Shown: in pieces, positions 1 through 7,515 of the stretch
Position numbering within the stretch: position 1 is the stretch's first letter
Layout of the letters: each line of letters begins with the position of its first letter
Source of the DNA: Candidatus Roizmanbacteria bacterium RIFCSPLOWO2_02_FULL_40_13
GTDB lineage: Bacteria; Patescibacteriota; Microgenomatia; UBA1406; GWC2-37-13
Reading direction: 5' to 3'
Assembly (NCBI GenBank): GCA_001789965.1
Contig: MGBA01000006.1
Coordinates: forward strand, 1-33,222
Length of the DNA stretch: 33,222 bases
The notes under the pieces: model-generated
What the model was told of the DNA's origin: nothing
The model's database searches: none
What the model saw: only the letters and a program-made list of their open reading frames with translations
Position numbers and translations under genes: made by a program

Positions 1-1353
1 CATTACGTATCCTTGCGTCTGAAACGGGACAGTAGTTGGCATATCTCCTTCGTTCGTGTAGATAGTTGTAGGACCGGTGTTGGTTACATACATTAAGGAT
101 CGGTCATTTTCTACAGCTATCCGTCGCGCATGTTGCTGAAGTCGGGTTATTCCGTATGTTCCATCAAAAACTTGATTATTACCTATTGCGATTATGAAAT
201 CAATCGGTTCCCCTTTATTAAAGTAGTCTGCAACGAACCTATGACGAGCAATTTCAAAACAGGAAAGTACGGGAAAATTTCCATATTTCGTTTTAAAAAT
301 TATTGGTTTTTTTCCGTGGTATATGTTGCTTGAATAAGGATAAACAGCACGGTAAGGCTCAAGTCTTCCCTTATCCGGATCATATACAAGCGACAGATCG
401 TACCCGATTCCGTTATCGGTTTCATCCTCGGACTGTGCTCTTTCCAGTGATCCCATAACGATCACGACATCAAGATCTTTAGATGCTTTTTCTACTCTTT
501 CGCTCAAATCTGGTCTCTCGGTTAAGATATCTACCGCCGCCGCATACTCCGGCCAGACCACTACCTTTGCCCCTTTTTTTGCAACCTCTTTTGTAGTGCT
601 TATAAAATAATCGAGAATATCATCGGCAAGCTCTACTCTTTTCGACCACTCAAAACCAAAATTTCCCTGAACTGCGGCAACTCTTACTGTCTGGCTCACA
701 TTTTTTTGTGGAGTAGTAAATGCTTGAAATAATCCGATTGCGATAAAAAGTGTAAACGCTACGACATACCAGAAAAGCGGCCGGAGAGATTTTCCCCGAA
801 GATATATATCAAGCAATCTCCCAAGTAAAAAGCCGAAGGAAAGAATTACAAACTCTACCATTCCGGCCCCGAAATATGGCATAACCCAGTCAAAAAGCGA
901 AGGAGTATTGGTGGTCTTAACAAACGCTTTGGCAGGTCCAAAGAAAGGAATGTAATGTAAAGCTACCTGGATTACAAGCCATGCAAATGCGAATGCAAAA
1001 ATCTGCACGAACTCTTTTTTCGGATACTTCCGCATCAAATAGTGAGCTCCGGAAAAAGTCAGCAGAAAAGAAAGGCTGTACGCAAGCAGTGCCAACAGGA
1101 ACGGGTCAAAACGCTCAAACTTGCTAAGATAGAGGTGGGCGGAAAACCCGAAATACAAACCGTAGTTTGCTCCATAGGTAATTGCCTGCCAGATATTGAT
1201 TCTTTGCATTAAGAAATACAGAGGAATCGGAAAAAGATAAATGAGAAAGCTTGCTCCTGCATACTGACTCATGATCCCCATCACGATAGTCGAAAGGAAA
1301 AGTAGAATCGGAATTATATTGTCTTTTTCGCGGTGCCAGAATTTTGAAAACAT
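1..1353 (-). CDS. lnt: apolipoprotein N-acyltransferase-like protein, C-terminus cut by window edge
   Basis: Lnt moves an acyl chain to the N-terminal cysteine of lipoproteins in the cytoplasmic membrane. The visible 451 residues hold an N-terminal block of about six hydrophobic segments, then a nitrilase-type domain opening with RVAAVQGNFG. Of the Glu-Lys-Cys triad, Glu269 is in VVWPEYAA and Cys365 in VLSCFEIARHRF. The catalytic Lys is not in its usual place before a P-x-G-E stretch: the matching segment reads EPYRAVYPYS, with Arg335. The frame is open to base 1, so the end is missing. The ATG at 1353 follows a weak TACATT 7 nt upstream and a TAGAAT 15 nt upstream. The PHM-like gene ends 30 bp upstream on the same strand. 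The family call is firm; acyltransferase activity is less certain because of the Lys/Arg change, and the protein could be another membrane nitrilase. Confidence 0.85.
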   Translation of the reverse strand, partial: MFSKFWHREKDNIIPILLFLSTIVMGIMSQYAGASFLIYLFPIPLYFLMQRINIWQAITYGANYGLYFGFSAHLYLSKFERFDPFLLALLAYSLSFLLTFSGAHYLMRKYPKKEFVQIFAFAFAWLVIQVALHYIPFFGPAKAFVKTTNTPSLFDWVMPYFGAGMVEFVILSFGFLLGRLLDIYLRGKSLRPLFWYVVAFTLFIAIGLFQAFTTPQKNVSQTVRVAAVQGNFGFEWSKRVELADDILDYFISTTKEVAKKGAKVVVWPEYAAAVDILTERPDLSERVEKASKDLDVVIVMGSLERAQSEDETDNGIGYDLSLVYDPDKGRLEPYRAVYPYSSNIYHGKKPIIFKTKYGNFPVLSCFEIARHRFVADYFNKGEPIDFIIAIGNNQVFDGTYGITRLQQHARRIAVENDRSLMYVTNTGPTTIYTNEGDMPTTVPFQTQGYVM

Positions 1354-1382
1354 AGAGGTTAATGTAACATTCTACTCTTTTT

Positions 1383-2384
1383 TTAATCCTTCGCAAAATA
1401 AAATACCATCATTCCCATTGCACCCTGAACTGGAACAGAATTAGGATTTTCATATGTTGCACTAATAGAAATTTCGTCGTTTTTTTTGACACGTAATAAA
1501 ACACTGTAGAAAGGGTTTTTCCAGCTCCACAAGTCTTTGGTCTCGAGATAGGGAGTAAATGTGTGAATTAATTTTCCACTTTTATGGACATCAAGTCTTT
1601 TGCCACCATCCCATGAATGAATATGTCCGGCCATTTGAAGAATTACACCTGACTCTGAAAACTTATAGATATTAGTCTGCGCCTTACCAAGAAGACTTCT
1701 GTTCTTAGTAATTGTCGTGTTTGGCGGGACCTCGAACGTTTCGCCGTCACCCAAGGGGTTTCCGCATGGATTATCACTGATGTGCACTCTATAAAAGTCG
1801 ACTTTTTTAAAGCGTTGAAATAAACTGTCTTCTACTCCTTTCAGAATAATTTCAGCAGTTACGTTTTCAAATTCTTTCCCGACTCCGAGAGGAGGTTCTG
1901 GATTATGAAACATTGCTTCAAAAACAAGCGGTGTTCCCTTTGGCAAATACATTGCATAATCATCCGGGAAAACAGTTGGAGAGTGATTGTTTTCCGGGCT
2001 GGTAATAAATATCGCTTGATAATAGTTTTTACACGCATGGTCCTTCTGATCAACCCTGAATAATAAAGCGTGGTGAAGTGTGCTTCTATGTGAGTTTTTC
2101 ACTTTTAGTTCGAAACTTTTTACCCACATTCCTTTTGGCAATCTATAAACCTGGGAGAAAGCAATTTCATGATGTCCCTTGTTAAAAATTGAGTCCCCTG
2201 TGCCGTGTTTATGAGGATGTAATTCAGGAATCGCTTCGGTTGAGATGGAAACGACGCTCGGTTTGGATACTTTGACTGTTCCATTAAAAATAGCGAGACC
2301 AATAAAGATTGCTAAAAATATACATAAGACTACTATGTAGCTGTTTTTTATCAATAGTCGTTTTGTTGATTTTTTCTTAGCCAT
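1383..2384 (-). CDS. membrane-anchored PHM/DBH-like copper type II monooxygenase-fold protein
   Basis: 333 aa with one N-terminal hydrophobic anchor (about residues 13-34); the rest is likely outside the membrane. I see the ligand set of peptidylglycine alpha-hydroxylating and dopamine beta monooxygenases in order: H104-H105 in STLHHALLFRV, H160 in MFHNP, H254-x-H256 in MAGHIHSW, and a Met (M323/M325) in GAMGMMVFYF. The gap from the second His pair to the Met (about 69) resembles the family. Known enzymes use copper, ascorbate and oxygen to hydroxylate a C-H bond; the substrate here is unknown. An extra HPHKH cluster lies near residue 56-60. Its ATG overlaps the end of the upstream membrane gene by 8 bp, so the two are probably translationally coupled and may work together. 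The fold call rests on motifs read by eye. Confidence 0.7.
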   Translation of the reverse strand: MAKKKSTKRLLIKNSYIVVLCIFLAIFIGLAIFNGTVKVSKPSVVSISTEAIPELHPHKHGTGDSIFNKGHHEIAFSQVYRLPKGMWVKSFELKVKNSHRSTLHHALLFRVDQKDHACKNYYQAIFITSPENNHSPTVFPDDYAMYLPKGTPLVFEAMFHNPEPPLGVGKEFENVTAEIILKGVEDSLFQRFKKVDFYRVHISDNPCGNPLGDGETFEVPPNTTITKNRSLLGKAQTNIYKFSESGVILQMAGHIHSWDGGKRLDVHKSGKLIHTFTPYLETKDLWSWKNPFYSVLLRVKKNDEISISATYENPNSVPVQGAMGMMVFYFAKD

Positions 2385-3276
2385 TCTTGAGTTTAAACAG
2401 AGAAAGAATTTCGTTGACGCGCGTCGAGCTGATAAAGTGCATGAGCGTTAGAACAAGAAATAAATTATAGCTAAAAAAGTAGCTCAGCGCTGTATTCTTT
2501 GTAGAGATCATGTAGAGAAACAACCCAATCATCAGACCGTTTGAAAGAAAAACCACGGCGAGATAAACCGGTTTCGTATTAAGCGCGCTTACACCCTTGG
2601 GCAATGAAATAATTTTCGAGTAATAATGAAAGTAATAAATCAGGTAATGGTAGACTCCGATAAATGAGATCATTAGCATCTTTCCGAAGTTAAATCTGAT
2701 GTCCATAAAAAATAACACGACGGCAAGAGCTCCTTGTGCAAGAAAAAAGCAATCAGAAGCCTTCAAAACATATTTTTCTTTTGAAACAATAAGAAAGTAT
2801 TTACATACAGCAAGGATTCCCGCCAGAACGAAGAAAACTGCATAGGGAGAATTAAACTGCCAACTGACATGCAACCCTATCAAGGCGAAAATAAGAAAAA
2901 GCATCTGCAGCTTTTGCAATGCTGAATAAACCGGTTTGAAAAAGTTAAAGGTGAACTGATCGTCGAGAATCGTATGATATATCGCGTAAACAGTTGCCAG
3001 TAAAAGGAGCGACTCAATGCGATAATCCGGAAAATCAATTCGGTAAAAAAACGCGAAAAGAAACGCAGCAAGTCCTACAAAAACGAGAAAGTTTTTTATC
3101 TTTACTTTTCCTGACATGAGTTTGTAAAAGTACGCAATCAGAAAATGACTGTGTCCAAGGACGATTGCGGCTAACATGAAGTTGTATGTGTTGTTGACAA
3201 ATAAAAACAATGCGGTTGTCAGGATAAAAGAAGTTATTTTTTGTACAAGAAGCGATCTCGTTACCGGATCTTCCAT
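2377..3276 (-). CDS. polytopic membrane protein, unrecognised
   Basis: About 299 aa with eight or nine hydrophobic segments and no enzymatic motif that I recognise. Scattered membrane-embedded His and Tyr occur (VLGHSHFLIAYF, YHYLIYYFHYYSK). The start MEDPVTRS at 3276 is chosen over an upstream ATG at 3348 because the longer form would run into tatD, and because a TACAAT box (3287-3292) sits 10 nt before this ATG. A GAGG lies in the same spacer and could instead act as an SD. It overlaps the PHM-like gene by 8 bp, so both are likely made from one mRNA. The His-rich membrane segments next to a copper-fold protein suggest a joint role in metal or redox chemistry, but that is inference. Confidence 0.75.
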   Translation of the reverse strand: MEDPVTRSLLVQKITSFILTTALFLFVNNTYNFMLAAIVLGHSHFLIAYFYKLMSGKVKIKNFLVFVGLAAFLFAFFYRIDFPDYRIESLLLLATVYAIYHTILDDQFTFNFFKPVYSALQKLQMLFLIFALIGLHVSWQFNSPYAVFFVLAGILAVCKYFLIVSKEKYVLKASDCFFLAQGALAVVLFFMDIRFNFGKMLMISFIGVYHYLIYYFHYYSKIISLPKGVSALNTKPVYLAVVFLSNGLMIGLFLYMISTKNTALSYFFSYNLFLVLTLMHFISSTRVNEILSLFKLKNG

Positions 3277-3301
3277 AAGAACCTCTATTGTACCACCGAG
3301 A

Positions 3302-4156
3302 CTATATGTCAAATAATTTAATTGCGTTTGCGGTCGTTTTCCTTGCAAGTTCTTCTTTACTTATACCCCGCAATTTTGCAATAAATTCAGTAATGTCGGA
3401 TAGGAAAGAGGGCATATTAATAGGCTTTTTATCGCGCGGGTACGAACGGTAAGGTTCTGGCAATAGAAATGGAGAATCTGTTTCGAAGACCAGAGATTCT
3501 AAGGGAATTTTTTTTACAAACTCCCGTTTTTCTTTTGAATATGTTACATCTCCGTCAACTCCGATAAAGATTTTGTGAGCAAGGGCGTACGAAAGAAGTT
3601 CTTCATCCGGCTCACAGCAGTGAAAGACAGCGCGCCCTTCCAGTTGAGCACTCCATAGCGAATCAACGACCTCTAAAAAGTCTTTTTTTGCTTCTCGATT
3701 ATGAAAAATCAGACTTTTTTTGTATTGAAGAGCGAGCTGGATTTGTTTTTTTAAAACTTCTTTTTGAAGTGAGATAAATTTTTCATCTATTTCATACTCT
3801 TCATACTTTGTCCGCTGGTAATAATGCCTGTCAACTCCTACTTCACCTACTGCAACCACTTTTGGATGTCCCAGCAACGATTCAATTTCTTTTAATTCAT
3901 CTTTGATTAGAAATTTGAAATTTGTTTGTTTCTTGGAATTTGTTTCTTGGAATTTGAAAATATGGTGTGGGTGAATACCTACCGATGCATATACGTGTTC
4001 AAATTTTTCAGCTACTTCTATTGCTTTTTTTGACGTCGCAACATCTGTTGCCGGAATGTTAATATGTGTTATACCTGCCTTTTGCGCCTCTGCAACAACC
4101 TTTTCGACCTGTCCGTCAAATGCCTGAAAATTTAAATGACAATGAGTATCAAACAT
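3302..4156 (-). CDS. tatD: TatD-family metal-dependent hydrolase (DNase)
   Basis: 284 aa covering the full TatD amidohydrolase barrel. Metal ligands: H5 and H7 in FDTHCHLN, E105 in AVGEVGVD, H152 in IFHNREA, H179 in VFHCCEP and D227 in ETDSPFLLPEPYR. TatD proteins are cytoplasmic 3'-5' exonucleases acting on damaged or single-stranded DNA. Residues about 66-85 (FKFQETNSKK...) are a K/N/Q-rich insertion between the GIHPH motif and the next helix; the DNA under it is a direct-repeat tract at 3908-3960 and looks like a repeat that invaded the gene in frame. A TATAAT box lies 16 nt before the ATG, giving a very short leader. The small membrane gene at 4226 is divergent. Confidence 0.93.
   Translation of the reverse strand: MFDTHCHLNFQAFDGQVEKVVAEAQKAGITHINIPATDVATSKKAIEVAEKFEHVYASVGIHPHHIFKFQETNSKKQTNFKFLIKDELKEIESLLGHPKVVAVGEVGVDRHYYQRTKYEEYEIDEKFISLQKEVLKKQIQLALQYKKSLIFHNREAKKDFLEVVDSLWSAQLEGRAVFHCCEPDEELLSYALAHKIFIGVDGDVTYSKEKREFVKKIPLESLVFETDSPFLLPEPYRSYPRDKKPINMPSFLSDITEFIAKLRGISKEELARKTTANAIKLFDI
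3908..3960. repeat. direct-repeat tract inside tatD
   Basis: On the plus strand the unit TTTCTTGGAATTTG occurs twice in tandem, flanked by further TTTGAAATTTG-like pieces. It encodes the non-conserved K/N/Q-rich loop at TatD residues 66-85. Length and phase keep the reading frame open. Confidence 0.6.
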
Positions 4157-4189
4157 AGATTACGAAATGTAGATTATACATTTTACCTC

Positions 4190-4218
4190 TTGACAAATAA
4201 AAAAAGCTATCATATGAT
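4190..4218 (+). promoter_or_regulatory. consensus sigma70-type promoter for the 4226 gene
   Basis: TTGACA at 4190-4195, a 17-nt spacer, then TATGAT at 4213-4218. The ATG at 4226 is 7 nt beyond the -10 box, so transcription should begin at or next to the start codon. This is the clearest two-box promoter in the window. Confidence 0.8.
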
Positions 4219-4225
4219 GAGCTTG

Positions 4226-4684
4226 ATGGCCAGCAATCCGAATCTCCAACAATCTCTTGGCGGTCTTGAAAAAACTCTCAACGAATATTTTGGCAAAAAA
4301 GCTCCTCAACTTCCTGATGGAGTAAAAGATGTTATCGTAAACCTCGCTCCTTGGGTAACCTTAATCCTCATGATACTTGCATTACCGGCGCTTCTTTTTC
4401 TTTTTGGTCTTGCGACAGTACTTGCGCCTTTTGGCATGATGGCAGAAGGGGCGCGCTATGGCACTTCTCTGGTCGGGACAGTTGTCAGTATCGTATCGCT
4501 CGTCTTGGAAGCTCTTGCAATTCCTGGCTTGTTTGCCCGCTCTATTAAAGGATGGAGATTGGTTTACTGGTCAACGTTGGTAGGTTTCGTCGCAAGTCTT
4601 GTAAGCTTTAACGTGGTCGGTGGTCTTTTATCAGCTGTTATCGGACTTTACTTCCTTTTCCAGATCCGCGACCGCTACAAGTAA
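4226..4684 (+). CDS. small four-TM membrane protein, unrecognised
   Basis: 152 aa starting MASNPNLQQSLGGLEKT. An amphipathic N-terminal 40 residues (NEYFGKKAPQLPDGVKD) precedes about four hydrophobic segments rich in Gly, Ala, Leu and Val, and the protein ends in a charged FQIRDRYK tail. I recognise no catalytic motif. The start was placed at the ATG exactly 7 nt after a TATGAT -10 box; in-frame ATGs at 4214 and 4217 lie inside that box and would not be on the transcript. The neighbouring VIT1-like gene has its own -10 box, so the two are probably independent units. Function unknown. Confidence 0.75.
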   Translation: MASNPNLQQSLGGLEKTLNEYFGKKAPQLPDGVKDVIVNLAPWVTLILMILALPALLFLFGLATVLAPFGMMAEGARYGTSLVGTVVSIVSLVLEALAIPGLFARSIKGWRLVYWSTLVGFVASLVSFNVVGGLLSAVIGLYFLFQIRDRYK

Positions 4685-4689
4685 CTTCG

Positions 4690-4763
4690 CAGGCCGGCAT
4701 TTAGAATTTAGAATTCAGCATTTGGAGTCTCTTCCTAAATACTAAATACTTACTACTAAATGC
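4690..4763. repeat. AT-rich stutter repeat with inverted ends
   Basis: Between two genes lie repeats of TTTAGAA and of TAAATACT, bounded by the inverted pair GCATTTAG and CTAAATGC. It looks like the low-complexity intergenic repeat class seen in some CPR genomes, but I cannot compare copies here. It ends at the -10 box of the next gene. Confidence 0.5.
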
Positions 4764-4777
4764 TATACTATCTTTCA

Positions 4778-5518
4778 ATGACACAAAAGAGTCTATCTAA
4801 AAATCTAAGCGAACATCTTAAAAAAGAGCATAAAATGACTCCGGTAACAGCGTATTTGAAGGAGATAGTCTACGGTGGGACTGATGGAATCGTAACAACC
4901 TTTGCCGTGGTTGGGGGTTTTGCAGGGGCCCAAACCGATGTCAACGCCATACCGATCGTTGTCGTGCTTCTTTTCGGGCTAGCCAATCTTTTCGCAGACG
5001 GTACTTCCATGGGTTTAAGTAATTTTCTTTCAATACGTTCTGGGCAAGATGTGTATAACGCGGAACGGGCGCGTGAAATGAACGAAGTGAAGACCAATCC
5101 AAAAGCGGAGTTTGAAGAAACAATAGAAATTCTAATGGATAAAGGATTCTCAAAAAAAGATGCGGAAGAAATTGCAAAACTTTACTCTAAAAACCCGGAG
5201 TATTGGACGGATTTTATGATGAATCACGAACTCGAACTTCCAAATCCTACTAACGAAAATCCTTATCTGACAGGCCTTGCGACGTTTCTTGCATTTTTGG
5301 TGTTTGGATTTATCCCGCTTATTCCATATGTCTTTTTTAGAGGAGTTCCTTTGTTCACGTTGTCCGTCGTATTCACATTTTTCGCTCTTCTTTTATTAGG
5401 AGTCCTCCGTTTGAAGGTGACGAAAGAATCGCCGATGCGCTCTGTTGGAGAGATTCTTCTTTTAGGTGGCGTGTCGGCTACGCTTGCCTTTTTCGTAGGA
5501 ACTTTTTTTAGAGCGTAA
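4778..5518 (+). CDS. VIT1/CCC1-family iron/manganese transporter
   Basis: 246 aa. The first membrane segments carry the family signature EIVYGGTDGIVTTFAVVGG and GLANLFADGTSMGLSNFLS. A charged cytosolic stretch (about residues 80-155, with RAREMNEVK and EETIEILMDKGF) corresponds to the metal-binding helical domain. Three more hydrophobic segments follow. Family members export or sequester Fe2+ or Mn2+ by proton exchange. The start MTQKSLSKNL at 4778 is 8 nt after a TATACT box (4764-4769); the upstream in-frame ATG at 4760 is not expected to be transcribed. The gene converges on fmt and overlaps its 3' end by 11 bp. With mntR-mntH elsewhere in the window it points to active Mn/Fe handling. Confidence 0.88.
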   Translation: MTQKSLSKNLSEHLKKEHKMTPVTAYLKEIVYGGTDGIVTTFAVVGGFAGAQTDVNAIPIVVVLLFGLANLFADGTSMGLSNFLSIRSGQDVYNAERAREMNEVKTNPKAEFEETIEILMDKGFSKKDAEEIAKLYSKNPEYWTDFMMNHELELPNPTNENPYLTGLATFLAFLVFGFIPLIPYVFFRGVPLFTLSVVFTFFALLLLGVLRLKVTKESPMRSVGEILLLGGVSATLAFFVGTFFRA

Positions 5519-6464
5519 TTCCATACGCTTTTGAAAAAGTAGAATAATCAACTTCGTTTTTTCCCTCAAGTTGAACTTTTTTTATTACAACCTTCTCATT
5601 CTCGAGATCCATATCGGTAATCTTGAGTCTCTGCTCTTTTCCCTTTATCGCAAGCTTTGTCCATAACCCGGGCGACGGGTGTAGTCCTCGGAATATATTA
5701 AAGACTGTTTTGCTGTCGTATTTCGCGTTTGAAAGATTGTTTTTTTCGATATAGTTACGTAAGGCGCTTGGTAATTCATGGAGTGTAAGCGATTTTCCTT
5801 GCAGTGCTTTTCGCACGGACTCAACCGAAATAAATCCATCATCCTTTTTTAACAATTTTGTGTAAGTTGCTTGGCTATGATCCTGCTCATGGTATTTTAT
5901 TTTATCCTGTTGCAATAGGATAATCGCTTTTTTAAATAATTCGATTGAAACCTTCGCACATTTTTTTTCTAATTCCATTCTTCGAATGGTTGAGCTAAGA
6001 GGAAATTCTTTTTTTACGACTATTGGGCCTTGGTCCAGGCGTTCGCCCATTTGAAAAATAGAAACAGTAAGCGAAGAGTCTCCCATCATGAGTGAATAAA
6101 CAAATGGATATCCGCCTCTATACTTGGGGAGCGCCGAGAAATGAATGTTCCAAAAACCGTGTTGGGGAAGATCTAGCATGCTTTCCGGAATAATATTTCC
6201 GAAGAACAAAAGCAATGCTAAATCAGCTTTTTCTAGCTTTTCAATTAAGCCTTCTTGCTGATATGAATAGACCGGGATTGTGTGTTTTTGAGCAATCTGC
6301 TTCACTGGAGACATAGTCAAAATTCTTTTTCTTCCAACTGGTTTATCAGGTTGACTTACAACTCCAATTATCTCAACAGGAAAGTCTATTTCAGTTAATA
6401 GTTGTTCCAAAAACCATGCTGATGATGCTGTCGAGCCAAAATATATAAGCTTTAGTTTTTTCAT
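5508..6464 (-). CDS. fmt: methionyl-tRNA formyltransferase
   Basis: 318 aa, near the usual family length. It formylates Met-tRNAfMet using 10-formyl-tetrahydrofolate before translation starts. The N-terminal domain shows GSTASSAWFLEQLL, the catalytic N-x-H in WNIHFSALPKYRGG (an H-x-S-x-L-P-x-x-R-G type motif) and the catalytic Asp in GERLDQGPI. A C-terminal OB-like region starts at about residue 215 (FNIFRGLHPSPGLWT). The ATG is 8 nt from a TATAAT box (complement of 6473-6478), so the mRNA should be leaderless. It is divergent from rpiB, with both promoters packed into 40 bp. Formylation matters because leaderless initiation uses a 70S-like route with fMet-tRNA. Confidence 0.92.
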   Translation of the reverse strand: MKKLKLIYFGSTASSAWFLEQLLTEIDFPVEIIGVVSQPDKPVGRKRILTMSPVKQIAQKHTIPVYSYQQEGLIEKLEKADLALLLFFGNIIPESMLDLPQHGFWNIHFSALPKYRGGYPFVYSLMMGDSSLTVSIFQMGERLDQGPIVVKKEFPLSSTIRRMELEKKCAKVSIELFKKAIILLQQDKIKYHEQDHSQATYTKLLKKDDGFISVESVRKALQGKSLTLHELPSALRNYIEKNNLSNAKYDSKTVFNIFRGLHPSPGLWTKLAIKGKEQRLKITDMDLENEKVVIKKVQLEGKNEVDYSTFSKAYGITL

Positions 6465-6472
6465 ATTGTTTG

Positions 6473-6495
6473 ATTATAACACCCTCTGTTATACT
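6473..6495. promoter_or_regulatory. divergent -10 boxes of fmt and rpiB
   Basis: The complement of ATTATA at 6473-6478 gives TATAAT for fmt (8 nt before its ATG). TATACT at 6490-6495 serves rpiB (9 nt before its ATG). Both genes are therefore driven from one 40-bp gap with no room for 5' leaders. Confidence 0.7.
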
Positions 6496-6504
6496 CAGAA
6501 CTGT

Positions 6505-6993
6505 ATGACCGTCTTCATCGGAGCTGACCACCGGGGTTTTGAACTCAAAAATAAACTCGTTGAATATCTTCAGGAAAAAAACATCCGTGTCGAGGATCTG
6601 GGAAATTACGAACTCGACCCGGTAGACGATTATCCTGATTTTTCTGCAAAAGTTGCACAGGCAGTCCTCCAGAATCCTAAAGAATTTATAGGAATTATCG
6701 TCTGCGGGGGTGCCGGGGTCGAAATTACTGCCAATCGTTTTAAAGGCATCCGTTGTGTGGTCGGCTTTGATAAAGAGCAGGTCAAACACATAAAAGAAAA
6801 TGATCACGTGAATGTTCTTGCCCTCCCATCAGACTACATCGATTTTGATAAAGCTAAGGAGTTTGTGGATGTGTTCATGGAAACCCCAATGAAGCAGGAT
6901 GAAAAATACTTGCGGAGAGTTCGAAAACATGACGAACTGGATGTGCATGTAACCGCACCCGTTCGGGAAGAACCAGAGGAAGAAACTTCTTAA
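6505..6993 (+). CDS. rpiB: ribose-5-phosphate isomerase B family protein
   Basis: 162 aa. RpiB interconverts ribose-5-phosphate and ribulose-5-phosphate in the cytoplasmic pentose phosphate pathway. Motifs: IGADHRGFELKNKL at the N-terminus, DDYPDFSAKVAQAV, the catalytic cysteine in IIVCGGAGVEITANRFKGIRC, and HVNVLALPSDYI. The usual CGTGIG is CGGAGVE here, so the sugar loop is slightly divergent. The start MTVFIGAD at 6505 is 9 nt after TATACT; an ATG at 6466 upstream lies before that box. The C-terminus ends in an acidic tail (REEPEEETS) beyond the fold. It converges on rnhA with a 4-bp overlap. An Rpe-like protein at 11977 could supply the next pentose step. Confidence 0.85.
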   Translation: MTVFIGADHRGFELKNKLVEYLQEKNIRVEDLGNYELDPVDDYPDFSAKVAQAVLQNPKEFIGIIVCGGAGVEITANRFKGIRCVVGFDKEQVKHIKENDHVNVLALPSDYIDFDKAKEFVDVFMETPMKQDEKYLRRVRKHDELDVHVTAPVREEPEEETS

Positions 6994-7445
6994 CCTATAT
7001 TATTTACGAGATCGTCTGCTGCGGTATTTTCTTCACGGGGAATGTTGATATATGAAATTGGAAGTCCGATCTCCAGTTCAAGTCCGCGGATCGCAAGAAT
7101 ATATTCCTTTATCTTTCCGTTTTTTACCTTAAAAAGTCCGTTTACCTGATTTACCAGAAGTCTTGAGTCACTTGAGAGTTCAATTTTTGTTACTTTTGTC
7201 ATTCTGGCTTGTCCAGAATCAGATTCTGGATGCGCCTCCGGCTTACCAGAATGACGTTTAAGGGTTTCCCTAATCTTTTCTAAAGCCCGTACAACTGCCG
7301 TATATTCTGCAGCGTTGTTGGTCGCAACTCCAAGGTCTTCCCGTCCTTTAAACAAAACCTGTCCGTCAACGTAGCCGATATATCCAATCGCAGCGGGCCC
7401 GGGATTGCCTTTTGAGCCGCCGTCAGTAAAAACTCTTAATATCAT
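6990..7445 (-). CDS. rnhA: ribonuclease HI with an in-frame repeat insertion
   Basis: 151 aa. It cuts the RNA strand of RNA:DNA hybrids. Catalytic acidic residues: D8 (FTDGGSKGNPGP), E47 (NNAAEYTAVVRALE), D93 (ELSSDSRLLVNQ) and D144 (NTAADDLV). Residues about 64-83 (RHSGKPEAHPESDSGQARMT) sit between helix A and the following strand, where the family normally has a direct link. The DNA beneath is a double palindrome (7198-7255), so a repeat appears to have inserted without breaking the frame. The start MILRVFTDGG is 6 nt after a TATAAT box (complement of 7452-7457). An upstream in-frame ATG at 7463 lies on the far side of that box. Confidence 0.92.
   Translation of the reverse strand: MILRVFTDGGSKGNPGPAAIGYIGYVDGQVLFKGREDLGVATNNAAEYTAVVRALEKIRETLKRHSGKPEAHPESDSGQARMTKVTKIELSSDSRLLVNQVNGLFKVKNGKIKEYILAIRGLELEIGLPISYINIPREENTAADDLVNNIG
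7198..7255. repeat. palindromic element inserted in rnhA
   Basis: The outer perfect inverted repeat is GTCATTCTGG (7198-7207) with CCAGAATGAC (7246-7255). Nested inside is TCCAGAATC (7212-7220) with GATTCTGGA (7222-7230). The 58-bp unit encodes the extra 20 residues of RNase HI. In form it resembles the Rickettsia palindromic elements that insert in frame into genes. Confidence 0.75.
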
Positions 7446-7515
7446 TACGTAATTATACTGCAATATCCCTTGCCACTTCGAAGCCTTAAGGCGTAGGGTG
7501 GTTTATAATTATAGT

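Noticed and set aside
4191-4217. ATG at 4214/4217 as start of the 4-TM protein
   Set aside because: Both lie inside the TATGAT -10 box and would not be transcribed.
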